Below, piece by piece: positions 1 to 6,565 of a stretch of 11,236 nt of DNA (position 1 is its first letter; each line of letters opens with the position of its first letter). The notes beneath the pieces were generated by a model. The model was not told where the DNA came from. It was given only the letters and a program-made list of their open reading frames with translations, and ran no database searches. Source of the stretch: an uncultured Prevotella sp. (GTDB taxonomy: Bacteria > Bacteroidota > Bacteroidia > Bacteroidales > Bacteroidaceae); assembly GCA_900550635.1 (NCBI GenBank), contig URSZ01000080.1, positions 1-11,236 on the forward strand, in the 5' to 3' direction. Position numbers and translations under genes: made by a program.

Positions 1-549
1 GAAATCGGGCGAATATTTCCTTATCTCGGTCATCATCTTGTCGAAGTCGTCGTATTTTTCCTTGCGCAGCTGCCCGCAAACGGCATCCATCTTGAAAAGG
101 CCGAAATTGTAGTCGCGCACGAGCCCTATCATCATGTCGGAGCGTTCCTTGGCTTCCTCGGGTGTGTCGCCAAAGCCGTCGGGTCCGCACCAAACGCCGA
201 GGCGTGTGTTCATTTTTGCCGCCTGTTTGCTCAGCGGGCCGAAGCCTTCGGGAAAGTAACGCTTGAAACGCTCGCTTTTCGTGCTTCCGTAGATTTTTGC
301 ACCGTCGAGTGCCCCGGCGTCGAAAGCATATATGTCGAGTTCCATGCCGTAGGTGTCGTGCAGCCATTGGAAGAAGTCGAGGTTCTTGCTCGTCTGCTCG
401 GCCGTAGCTCCTTCGTTGGTGTTGTTTATCCACGAGAAGTACTCCGAGTGCGACGGGGTCTTTTCGGTTGCTCCGCCCTGCGGCGTTTGCGCGTGCAGGC
501 CGGAGAAAACGCCGGCCGCTACGAGCGCAGTAAAAAATAATTTTCTCAT
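1..549 (-). CDS. Secreted alpha-galactosidase-like glycoside hydrolase, N-terminal part (runs off left edge)
   Basis: The reading frame opens at the ATG at 547-549 and stays open for 183 codons to the window edge, so the C-terminus is missing. Residues 1-20 form a signal peptide (MRK, a hydrophobic stretch, then LHA before Gln21), so the product is exported. The mature part resembles the TIM barrel of the alpha-galactosidase clan (GH27/GH36-like). It has an Asp-rich early strand (YGMELDIYAFDAG, residues 67-79), a strand LGVWCGPDGFGD (117-128), and LFKMD at 151-155, where Asp155 is in the position of the K-x-D nucleophile of these enzymes. It would hydrolyse glycosidic bonds of plant or host glycans in the periplasm or at the cell surface. 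The family call is from memory of motif pattern, so the exact substrate is unknown. A promoter matching the Bacteroidetes consensus lies about 40 bp upstream, and the start choice is supported by the signal peptide beginning right at this Met. Confidence 0.8.
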   Translation of the reverse strand, partial: MRKLFFTALVAAGVFSGLHAQTPQGGATEKTPSHSEYFSWINNTNEGATAEQTSKNLDFFQWLHDTYGMELDIYAFDAGALDGAKIYGSTKSERFKRYFPEGFGPLSKQAAKMNTRLGVWCGPDGFGDTPEEAKERSDMMIGLVRDYNFGLFKMDAVCGQLRKEKYDDFDKMMTEIRKYSPDF

Positions 550-587
550 ATACAAGTTGTTGAATTGGTGTTTGAGGTTTGGAAGCG

Positions 588-618
588 TAAAAATAAGAAA
601 AACAATTAAAAAATCAAA
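588..618 (-). promoter_or_regulatory. Bacteroidetes-type promoter for the glycoside hydrolase gene
   Basis: Read on the minus strand, TTTG (615-618) is followed after exactly 19 bases by TATTTTTA (588-595). This matches the Bacteroidetes sigma pattern TTTG-N19-TAnnTTTG except for the last base. It places transcription start near 580 and leaves a leader of about 30 nt before the ATG at 549. Confidence 0.5.
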
Positions 619-669
619 AACTGTACGTCGTTTTTAAACATTTGCGGAGTACAATTTTATGCCCATGTA

Positions 670-743
670 GGAGCAAGAAAAAAACAGGTCGGACATATTT
701 CGAAATACAAGGCACATATTTTAAAATATGTCAGACATATTTT
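670..743 (-). repeat. Triple 21-bp palindromic intergenic element, copy E1
   Basis: Read on the minus strand the element has three 21-bp units: unit 1 at 743-723, unit 2 at 722-702 and unit 3 at 701-681. An 11-bp tail, TTTCTTGCTCC, covers 680-670. Unit 1 is a perfect palindrome (arm AAAATATGTC, one central base, arm GACATATTTT). Unit 2 carries GTGCCTTG in its centre and is not palindromic. Unit 3 is an imperfect palindrome with central GTCCGACC. E1 lies between nrdG, whose terminator ends 171 bp earlier, and the promoter of the glycoside hydrolase. Three other copies with the same layout occur in this window. It is not coding: it has no start codon or conserved protein context, and the copies occur in both orientations. 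Confidence 0.85.
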
Positions 744-757
744 TTGCCTTGTCAAAA

Positions 758-870
758 CCCGCATGGATAAAGGGCTTCCGCAAAATGTTAAATGCAGACA
801 TCGGCGGTCGGCCTTGCCGGGGCGGGCAGGTGGCGGCGGTTGCGGTTGCCCGATTTTGCGGAAATGCGGG
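758..870. other. Long interrupted inverted repeat beside E1 (possible structured RNA)
   Basis: The right arm is one continuous block, ATTTTGCGGAA (853-863) plus ATGCGGG (864-870). The left arm holds the exact complements CCCGCAT (758-764) and TTCCGCAAAAT (776-786), split by an 11-base insertion. A smaller hairpin, CGGGCA (823-828) with TGCCCG (847-852), abuts the right arm. Eighteen paired positions are too many to expect by chance at this spacing, so a folded RNA or a DNA cruciform is plausible. I recognise no known RNA family. It lies between the nrdG terminator and E1. No gene is visible in the 550-1030 gap. Confidence 0.5.
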
Positions 871-913
871 TCTTGCAGCCTTATCTTATTGCCCGATGTA
901 GCAAACGGAATGT

Positions 914-948
914 AAAAACCCCCGTACATGATTGCTCATGTGCGGGGG
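914..948 (-). terminator. Intrinsic terminator of nrdD-nrdG
   Basis: The hairpin has 13-bp arms, CCCCCGTACATGA (919-931) and TCATGTGCGGGGG (936-948), with one G-T wobble and a 4-nt loop. Five T residues follow it on the minus strand (914-918 read as A on plus). It lies 83 bp past the nrdG stop. Confidence 0.9.
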
Positions 949-1030
949 TCGGCGTATGAAAAATGTTTAACAGTGTGTCATTTGCCTTGCGTGCCCGTTT
1001 ATGTGCGGGTTGCGGTGGCGTCTTTACCTT

Positions 1031-1501
1031 TTAGCGTTTCCAGAAACGGTAGGTGATGTCCTCGCGTGCGCCGTCGGCTTTAATGCGGTACAGGCGCTGG
1101 TTGGTAGTCTCCTTGTTCAGCGGCCCGCGCTCGGGAATGTATGGCCCTATTTTCACGTAGTCGAATGCTGCGGGTTCAAAACCTTCCGGAAAATCGTTCT
1201 TCCCGGAATACCAGGCCGTGGCAAAACTGCCTTTGTAGTGCTCTTTTATGTATTTTGCAAGTTGTGCCACCCTTTGCGGGTCTCCGTCGCCACCCATGAA
1301 ACTGACACATGTTACTTCGCCCACATATTGCGCCAGCATTTCGTCGAGCGCCTTTTCGTCGAGCACGTTGCCAACGTCGTTGCGCAGGTAAGGGCTGTGG
1401 CAGCCCACGCAGTGGTTGGGGCAGAGCGACAGGTTGATTGCCAAGGTCACCTGGTCGGGGATTTCCTGGAATACAATGTCGTAGCCTACGTATTTAAGCA
1501 T
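1031..1501 (-). CDS. nrdG: Anaerobic ribonucleoside-triphosphate reductase activating protein (radical SAM)
   Basis: NrdG uses a [4Fe-4S] cluster and S-adenosylmethionine to abstract a hydrogen from the glycyl-radical site of NrdD, switching on anaerobic dNTP synthesis in the cytoplasm. The 156-residue protein has the CxxxCxxC cluster motif CPNHCVGC (Cys27, Cys31, Cys34). A Gly/Asp-rich segment SFMGGDGD follows around residues 67-74, as expected of the SAM-binding region of short NrdG proteins, and the length is normal for the family. The ATG at 1499-1501 overlaps the end of nrdD by 8 bp, which indicates translational coupling and a tightly linked activase-substrate operon. A strong terminator follows at 914-948. 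The call is secure from motif, size and partner gene. Confidence 0.96.
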   Translation of the reverse strand: MLKYVGYDIVFQEIPDQVTLAINLSLCPNHCVGCHSPYLRNDVGNVLDEKALDEMLAQYVGEVTCVSFMGGDGDPQRVAQLAKYIKEHYKGSFATAWYSGKNDFPEGFEPAAFDYVKIGPYIPERGPLNKETTNQRLYRIKADGAREDITYRFWKR

Positions 1502-3623
1502 TCTCTTCTACTTTGGCCGTCTCGGGAGCATACTTCGGGGCGTCGTAGAAGCGGCGTGCGGCTTCCTTCTGCCTGTCCATCGAGAAGTTTGATACACGTT
1601 TCAGGTAGCCTATCACGCGTGTAAGGTAGTCGACGTTGTGGCTGTGGCATACGGGGCACTCCTTGAGATAGCGCTTGTCGATGTGGCCGCAGTCGTTGCA
1701 CAAGGTGTTGGGCACGTTGAAGGTAAAGTAGTTGCACCCCTCCTTGGCCGCCACACGCAAGAGCTGGCGGTACTGGGCCTTGCTCAGGTGCTCGTCCAGG
1801 TTCATGTGGAGCGCGGAGCCGCCTGTGAGGTGCTCGATGTATTTGCGGCCGTGCAGGCGGAACTTTTCGAGTATGTGAGTGTTCGTATCCTCTACGATGT
1901 AGAAGTAGCTGTTGTAGCAGTCGCGCGGAACATAGTATCCGTCCTCGCGGTCCCAGCGCGCGTGTTTCACACCAACGTTCTCGGCCGGAATCATTTCGCA
2001 GTTGAACAGCACGTCTTTCGTGCGGTATTTCTTGTTATAGTATTCTATCGTGCCAAGTATGCCCTGCACGAAGTTAAGGTACTCTTCGTTGTCAGAGATA
2101 GTGAGCCCGAGCGATTCGGCAGCCTCTACCATGCCGTTTACGCCTACGGTGAGGTACTGGCGTGCGATGTTGATGTAGCCCGAGTCGAACAGCGGCAGCA
2201 TTCCGCGCTTTTGCAGGTCTTTCAGGTTCTCGTTGTATGCCAGCTGCACTTTGTGCACGAGGTCTACCACGTCGGCCACGAAGTCGAGGTAAGGCTTGCC
2301 CTGGCGTGTGGCCTCTTGTACGCAGCGGTTAAGGTTGACGGTGAGCACGCTCTTCGAACCTGTCGACACGCCTCCGGCACCGAGCGTGTAGCTGAAACCG
2401 TTGTCCTGTATCTCGTTGCGCAGGCGGCAGCATGAAGCCAGCGAATCGGCGTTGTCGCTCATGTATGTAAAGAAAGAGTGTCCTTCGGAGTACATTTCGG
2501 CAGTGAAGTCGGCGTACTCCTTGTCTATCACGTCGCCGTCTTTTGTGAGCAGCGCCATCGTCTCGACCGGGAAAGTGAGCACGGTCTTTGTGCGTTCCTT
2601 GTTGAACCACTTCATGAAGCGTTTTTGGAGCCAGCTTACGGCGTTCCAGTCGGGCTGCGAGCCGTCGGGGTAGTGGAACTCGCCGAAAATGCTCTCGAAA
2701 TAATATTTGTCGTAGTAGGAAATGTTCCAGAATACGGCCTGGAAGTTACGTGCGCCGGTAGGCTGGTTGATGGAGTAGACCACTTGTTCGAAGCAGTCGG
2801 TAATGATTTTGTCGAGGGTGCGGTGGCGTTCCGACAGGTCTACTACCTCGTCGGCGCGCTTGTAGAAGTCCTCGCCATACTCCTGTGCTATGAAGTAGGC
2901 CATGTACATAAGGAATTCCGGCGTTGCGCACGCGCCGCTCAACATGCTCGAAACGATGAACACCATGTTGATGAACCCTCCGCAGAAGGACTTGAGGTTG
3001 GTGGGCCGGGTGGAATTGCCGCCAATGCTTTTTGTTCCTTCGAGCAGCCAGGGGTACATCGTTATGCTGGCGCAGTAGTTTGCCAGGCAGGTCTCGTCGT
3101 TTTTGTATATGAAGTGGTGTTCGAGCAGGTAGATGTACCGGTCGGCCAGTTCTTTGCCGTACATTTCCTTTATGCGGTCGCACAGCAGGCGTCGGTTAAG
3201 GCGTATGAAGTTCGACTTAGGCAACTCGCCTATGAGCGTGGCTATGTTTTTGTTTTCCACGTTTGCGTTTGCGTCGTACTTGCTTCCGGTTGCGGGATTG
3301 GCTGCGTTGCAGTAGTCGATTAGGAATTTAAGTTTGTCGCGCACTTCGCGGTCTTCGAAATGGCGTTGCCTGTATAACATGAACGACTTGGCTGCCTTGA
3401 AATGCTTTTCGGCCATGAGAGCCACTTCCACTTGGTTCTGGATGTCTTCCACGCTCATGCCGTTGCAGAACTTGAGGTGGTCGAGCACGCGCTGCACGTC
3501 GTCGGCGCATACGGGGGTGTTTACTGATGCGAAAGCCTTCAGTATGGCGCTCTTTATCTTTTCGAGCGAGAAGCGTTCGGTTTTACCGTCACGCTTGGTG
3601 ATGTAGAATTGGTCGTAGCTCAT
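1494..3623 (-). CDS. nrdD: Anaerobic (class III) ribonucleoside-triphosphate reductase
   Basis: NrdD reduces ribonucleoside triphosphates to dNTPs under anoxia using a glycyl radical made by NrdG. The 709-residue protein begins with an ATP-cone allosteric domain (about residues 5-95, starting ITKRDGKTERFS). The catalytic ten-stranded barrel follows, with conserved stretches such as NLKSFCGG and NQPTGARN. Near the C-terminus is a zinc site, CNDC (Cys642, Cys645) and CPVC (Cys656, Cys659). The glycyl-radical motif RVIGYL follows, with Gly672 as the radical residue. Family members range from about 600 to 730 residues, so it is complete. The ATG at 3621-3623 follows an A-rich stretch rather than a Shine-Dalgarno site, as usual in Bacteroidetes. 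It is first in the operon with nrdG, and the class III enzyme fits an obligate anaerobe. Confidence 0.97.
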   Translation of the reverse strand: MSYDQFYITKRDGKTERFSLEKIKSAILKAFASVNTPVCADDVQRVLDHLKFCNGMSVEDIQNQVEVALMAEKHFKAAKSFMLYRQRHFEDREVRDKLKFLIDYCNAANPATGSKYDANANVENKNIATLIGELPKSNFIRLNRRLLCDRIKEMYGKELADRYIYLLEHHFIYKNDETCLANYCASITMYPWLLEGTKSIGGNSTRPTNLKSFCGGFINMVFIVSSMLSGACATPEFLMYMAYFIAQEYGEDFYKRADEVVDLSERHRTLDKIITDCFEQVVYSINQPTGARNFQAVFWNISYYDKYYFESIFGEFHYPDGSQPDWNAVSWLQKRFMKWFNKERTKTVLTFPVETMALLTKDGDVIDKEYADFTAEMYSEGHSFFTYMSDNADSLASCCRLRNEIQDNGFSYTLGAGGVSTGSKSVLTVNLNRCVQEATRQGKPYLDFVADVVDLVHKVQLAYNENLKDLQKRGMLPLFDSGYINIARQYLTVGVNGMVEAAESLGLTISDNEEYLNFVQGILGTIEYYNKKYRTKDVLFNCEMIPAENVGVKHARWDREDGYYVPRDCYNSYFYIVEDTNTHILEKFRLHGRKYIEHLTGGSALHMNLDEHLSKAQYRQLLRVAAKEGCNYFTFNVPNTLCNDCGHIDKRYLKECPVCHSHNVDYLTRVIGYLKRVSNFSMDRQKEAARRFYDAPKYAPETAKVEENA

Positions 3624-3676
3624 AAGGTCTTTTCTTTTTTATAAATTAATTATTCGTTTCGTCTCGTTTTCAGTGT

Positions 3677-3709
3677 GCGGCTTTTACAGCCCTGCCGCCT
3701 GCCTGTAAA
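3677..3709 (-). promoter_or_regulatory. Overlapping alternative hairpins in the nrdD leader
   Basis: Inverted repeats TTTACAG (3683-3689) with CTGTAAA (3703-3709), and GCGGC (3677-3681) with GCCGC (3694-3698), use overlapping bases and cannot form together. They lie in the presumed 5' leader of nrdD, about 55-85 nt before the ATG. This could be an RNA switch or just a local fold. No known riboswitch signature (cobalamin, for instance) is convincing here. Confidence 0.25.
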
Positions 3710-3840
3710 GGTGAATTGCCGAGCCTTGGGTTGAAAGTACAGGTATTCAGAATATTATATGTATTTATCTGTATTTCAGTGGTTTCTTCGGATTCTCTTG
3801 TGGCTCAGGCCTTGTCCGGATGTCGGCGGGTAACTGGTTG

Positions 3841-3848
3841 CAAAGATA
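3841..3848 (-). promoter_or_regulatory. Candidate -7 promoter box for nrdD
   Basis: On the minus strand TATCTTTG fits the Bacteroidetes -7 consensus TAnnTTTG. No TTTG is found 19-21 bp upstream, so only half of the promoter is recognisable. If used, it gives a leader of about 210 nt, unusually long for this group. Confidence 0.4.
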
Positions 3849-3893
3849 TATTTTTATATAATATTCCGCGCTTGTTTTTGTCAAAATATTTAC

Positions 3894-3955
3894 GTTTCCG
3901 GGAAACTTTTTTCTTGCGGAAAAATAAAAAGTTTCCCGTTTTGGAAAACTTTCGT
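3894..3955. promoter_or_regulatory. Operator-like cluster of GTTTCC/GGAAAC half-sites upstream of nrdD
   Basis: A perfect 12-bp inverted repeat, GGGAAACTTTTT (3900-3911) and AAAAAGTTTCCC (3926-3937), has a 14-bp loop. It is flanked on the left by GTTTCC (3894-3899), making a GTTTCC-G-GGAAAC palindrome, and on the right by GGAAAAC (from 3943). The cluster lies between two candidate -7 boxes (3841-3848 and 4017-4024). It has only a short T run after it and so is a weak terminator candidate. Binding by a dimeric regulator is an inference. Confidence 0.4.
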
Positions 3956-4016
3956 TTAATAAACTTGTGGTAAGTTTCTATGTTCGCAAACCTTATGCTC
4001 TTACATTGGGTGTATG

Positions 4017-4024
4017 CAAAGTTA
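4017..4024 (-). promoter_or_regulatory. Second candidate -7 box far upstream of nrdD
   Basis: TAACTTTG on the minus strand fits TAnnTTTG. No -33 TTTG is visible at the right spacing. It could be a distal nrdD promoter or chance in AT-rich DNA. I see no gene anywhere in 3624-4421. The part between this box and E2 (4025-4208) shows no recognisable element. Confidence 0.3.
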
Positions 4025-4208
4025 CTCTCTTTTTTTAATGCGGCGTTGTGTTGGCGGCATATATTTTATGATGAATTTTCACGCCAGTTTTTTTACGCTT
4101 TTACGAGATTCGCGCGGAGTGTTGCCTGGGTGTGCGTAAAAGGGTGCGGAAGCGGACATTCCTGCCGGGAAAAGTGAAAACTCGTTTCCAGGCTGTTGTG
4201 CCCCTCAG

Positions 4209-4282
4209 GGAGCAAATAAAAAATATGTCAGACATAATTTAAAATATGTCTGACATATTTTGAAAAAGGTCAGACGTATTTT
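4209..4282 (-). repeat. Triple 21-bp palindromic intergenic element, copy E2
   Basis: On the minus strand, unit 1 (4282-4262) has central GTCTGACC and an imperfect right arm. Unit 2 (4261-4241) is a perfect palindrome, AAAATATGTC / A / GACATATTTT. Unit 3 (4240-4220) has arms AAATTATGTC and GACATATTTT. The 11-bp tail is TTATTTGCTCC (4219-4209), nearly identical to the tail of E3. E2 lies 78 bp past the pckA terminator, in the same direction as pckA transcription. The 18 bp preceding unit 1 contain CGGGTTTT exactly 10 bp upstream, as in E1. Confidence 0.85.
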
Positions 4283-4359
4283 CCGGCTCCTGAAAACCCG
4301 GTTGAAAATTGCGGCAAAAATGCAGACAGGTTCGGGCCGGCCTTTGCGCTGCGGGGCAT

Positions 4360-4390
4360 AAAAAATCCCGGCCGCAAAAAGCGGCCGGGA
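4360..4390 (-). terminator. Intrinsic terminator of pckA
   Basis: A perfect 10-bp stem, TCCCGGCCGC (4366-4375) with GCGGCCGGGA (4381-4390), has a 5-nt loop. It is followed on the minus strand by six T residues. It lies 32 bp past the pckA stop. Confidence 0.95.
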
Positions 4391-4421
4391 CATTTCAGTG
4401 AGTATTGTTTATGAAGATTAA

Positions 4422-6026
4422 TCAGAGTTTCGGGCCTGCTGCTACGAGAGCCTTGCCGGCTTCGTTGCTTTCGTACTTCTTGAAGTTCTTGATGAAGCGG
4501 CTTGCGAGGTCCTCTGCCTTCTTGTTCCACTCTTCAGCGCTTGCGTAGGTGTCGCGCGGGTCGAGGATGTCGGGATTTACGCCCGGCAACGATGTGGGAA
4601 CAACGAAGTTGAAGTAAGGAATGGTCTTCGTTTCTGCTTTCTCGATTGAGCCGTCGAGGATAGCGTCGATGATTGCGCGTGTATCCTTGATTGAGATACG
4701 TTTGCCTGTTCCGTTCCAGCCGGTGTTTACGAGGTAAGCCTTTGCGCCGGTCTTTTCCATCTTCTTAACGAGTTCCTCAGCATACTTGGTGGGGTGCAGC
4801 TCGAGGAATGCCTGGCCGAAGCAAGCCGAGAATGTCGGGGTCGGCTCGGTGATTCCGCGCTCTGTGCCTGCGAGTTTTGCGGTGAATCCGGAGAGGAAGT
4901 AGTATTTAGCCTGCTCGTTGTCGAGGATTGAAACGGGGGGCAGCACGCCGAATGCGTCAGCCGAGAGGTAGATTACCTGCTGAGCGTGCGGGCCTTTCGA
5001 TACCGGCTCAACGATGTTGTTGATGTGGTAGATAGGATAGCTTACGCGGGTGTTTTCGGTTACGCTCTTGTCGGCGAAGTCGATTTTGCCGTTTGCGTCT
5101 ACGGTAACGTTCTCGAGGAGTGCGTCGCGCTTGATTGCGTTGTAGATGTCGGGCTCTGCGTCTTTGTCGAGGTTGATTACCTTAGCGTAGCAGCCGCCTT
5201 CGTAGTTGAATACGCCTTCGTCGTCCCATCCGTGCTCGTCGTCGCCGATGAGTTTGCGCTTCGGGTCGGTCGAGAGGGTAGTCTTGCCTGTTCCGGAGAG
5301 GCCGAAGAATATTGCTGTCGAGGTTCCGTCCATGTTGGTGTTGGCCGAGCAGTGCATTGAAGCAATGCCGCGGAGCGGGTTGAAGTAGTTCATCATCGAG
5401 AAGATACCTTTCTTCATCTCGCCGCCGTACCATGTGTTGAGGATTACCTGTTCCCTTGATGTGAGGTTGAACACAACAGCTGTTTCGCTGTTAAGGCCGA
5501 GTTCCTTGTAGTTTTCTACCTTTGCTTTCGAAGCGTTGTAAACTACGAAGTCGGGCTTGAAGTTTTCGAGTTCTTCCTCGCTGGGGCGTATGAACATGTT
5601 CTTTACGAAGTGTGCCTGCCATGCAACTTCAACGATGAAACGCACGCAGAGGCGTGTTGCGGGGTTCGCGCCGCAGAAGCCGTCCATTACATAGAGCTTC
5701 TTGCCGGAGAGTTCCTTGAGTGCGAGGTCTTTCAGCACGTTCCAGGTTTCAACCGAAGCCTTTTTGTTGTCGTTCTTGTATTCGTCGGTTGTCCACCATA
5801 CGGTGTCCTTGCTTGTTTCATCGTAAACGATGAACTTGTCCTTAGGCGAACGTCCGGTGTAGATACCAGTCATTACGTTTACAGCTCCGAGCTCGGTTTC
5901 CTGTCCTTTCTCGAAACCTTCGAGGCCTGCTTTGGTCTCTTCTTCGAAAAGGACTTCATAGGAAGGGTTGTGAAGCACTTCCTTTACGTTCTGAATGCCA
6001 TACTGGCTCAAATCCAATTTTGCCAT
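4422..6026 (-). CDS. pckA: Phosphoenolpyruvate carboxykinase (ATP)
   Basis: This cytoplasmic enzyme interconverts oxaloacetate and ATP with phosphoenolpyruvate, ADP and CO2. In Bacteroidetes it can run towards oxaloacetate, feeding succinate/propionate fermentation, as well as in gluconeogenesis. The 534-residue product has GRSPKDKF (58-65, substrate Arg59), YGGEMKKG (200-207, metal and substrate ligands) and MHCSAN with His225. It also has the P-loop GLSGTGKTT (242-250), the kinase-2 motif GDDEHGW (261-267, metal-binding Asp) and TRVSYP with Arg327. All expected catalytic residues are present and the length is the family norm. The frame is open for another 146 codons upstream, but I start it at the Met at 6026 because MAKLDLSQYGI is where the conserved protein begins. 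The upstream codons read through promoter and repeat DNA. It is a single-gene unit with its own terminator. Confidence 0.97.
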   Translation of the reverse strand: MAKLDLSQYGIQNVKEVLHNPSYEVLFEEETKAGLEGFEKGQETELGAVNVMTGIYTGRSPKDKFIVYDETSKDTVWWTTDEYKNDNKKASVETWNVLKDLALKELSGKKLYVMDGFCGANPATRLCVRFIVEVAWQAHFVKNMFIRPSEEELENFKPDFVVYNASKAKVENYKELGLNSETAVVFNLTSREQVILNTWYGGEMKKGIFSMMNYFNPLRGIASMHCSANTNMDGTSTAIFFGLSGTGKTTLSTDPKRKLIGDDEHGWDDEGVFNYEGGCYAKVINLDKDAEPDIYNAIKRDALLENVTVDANGKIDFADKSVTENTRVSYPIYHINNIVEPVSKGPHAQQVIYLSADAFGVLPPVSILDNEQAKYYFLSGFTAKLAGTERGITEPTPTFSACFGQAFLELHPTKYAEELVKKMEKTGAKAYLVNTGWNGTGKRISIKDTRAIIDAILDGSIEKAETKTIPYFNFVVPTSLPGVNPDILDPRDTYASAEEWNKKAEDLASRFIKNFKKYESNEAGKALVAAGPKL

Positions 6027-6106
6027 GTTAGTTGAAGTTTTATTTGTGATTGTAAGTTGTGTAATCTTTTTGCGGGGCGTTTTTGCAGGTTCCCCCGAAA
6101 CCGTCA

Positions 6107-6114
6107 CAAAGTTA
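6107..6114 (-). promoter_or_regulatory. Candidate -7 promoter box for pckA
   Basis: TAACTTTG on the minus strand fits TAnnTTTG and would start transcription near 6100, giving a leader of about 75 nt. No TTTG is found at the -33 spacing. The site also argues against the longer pckA frame, whose extra codons cover it. Confidence 0.45.
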
Positions 6115-6366
6115 CTTAAAAGCGTGCGATGTCCTGTTTGTGACGATATTAATTGTTGTAGCCAAGTGTTAATTTTGTCATAAAAAGGGCGTTGTTCGAA
6201 TCCTGTCCCCGCGTTTTGCAAATCATGCTTAGCAAAGGGCGCACCCCGGTGCATGTTTTGCCGTGCAGGCTGGGAGAGTGGATATTTATTCGCTCCAAAC
6301 TGGATATTCATCCCGTTTTTGGCAGACAGGCGCACGGCCTTTTGTGACGGGCGTTTCGGGGGCCTG

Positions 6367-6440
6367 AAAATTAGTCGGACCTTTTTTGAAATTAGTCCGA
6401 CCTTTTTTAAAATATGTGCCTTGTATTTTTTATTTGCTCT
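6367..6440 (+). repeat. Triple 21-bp intergenic element, copy E3
   Basis: On the plus strand, units 1 (6367-6387) and 2 (6388-6408) carry central GTCGGACC and GTCCGACC with degenerate right arms of mostly T. Unit 3 (6409-6429) carries the non-palindromic centre GTGCCTTG and matches E1 unit 2 at 20 of 21 bases. The tail TTATTTGCTCT (6430-6440) differs from that of E2 by one base. It lies between rpsO and pckA and points against the transcription of both, 56 bp beyond the rpsO terminator. Apart from this element and the pckA promoter, the 6027-6495 gap shows no gene. Confidence 0.85.
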
Positions 6441-6495
6441 CGGGGCGGTTTGAAGGTGCCGCAATGCGCCTGCCCTTTAGCGTGAATATGTATGC

Positions 6496-6530
6496 AAAAC
6501 CGCCCGGCTCCTTGCTGGACGCCGGGCGGT
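6496..6530 (-). terminator. Intrinsic terminator of rpsO
   Basis: The stem ACCGCCCGGC (6499-6508) pairs with GCCGGGCGGT (6521-6530). An inner TCC/GGA extends the stem past one bulged base, leaving a 5-nt loop. A short T run follows on the minus strand. It lies 36 bp past the rpsO stop. Confidence 0.85.
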
Positions 6531-6565
6531 CTGTCTGTTTTCCTCGAGGTCGGACCTTCTGCGTT

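Noticed and set aside
670..743. CRISPR array
   Set aside because: The repeats are directly abutting with no spacers, only three per locus, and no cas genes are nearby.
657..929. Small open frames across the elements encoding a 7-residue periodic peptide (KIC-TYF type, three repeats)
   Set aside because: The 7-residue period is just the 21-bp repeat read in frame. The frames differ in start and context, and the copies lie on both strands outside any operon. Similar frames occur at 4205-4393 and 6253-6453 for the same reason.
3624..3848. Cobalamin riboswitch in the nrdD leader
   Set aside because: Fragments such as CCACTG and GAATCC are present, but they are in the wrong order and lack the conserved core. 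A class III reductase also does not need B12.
3900..3937. The 12-bp inverted repeat as an intrinsic terminator
   Set aside because: On the minus strand no T-tract follows. On the plus strand there is only GTTTT after the stem, and no plus-strand gene lies upstream to be terminated.
6195..6213. TTCGAATCCTGTCCCCGCG, resembling the 3' end of a tRNA (T-loop, half T-stem, acceptor strand), possibly an integration scar
   Set aside because: The 5' half of the T-stem does not pair, and no anticodon arm or acceptor partner lies upstream. There is no integrase or second att-like copy in the window, so a chance match is more likely.
6027..6464. A 146-codon N-terminal extension of the pckA frame
   Set aside because: The extra codons read through the pckA promoter box and the antisense of element E3, have no resemblance to PEP carboxykinase, and would make the protein about 145 residues too long. 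The conserved start is the Met at 6026.
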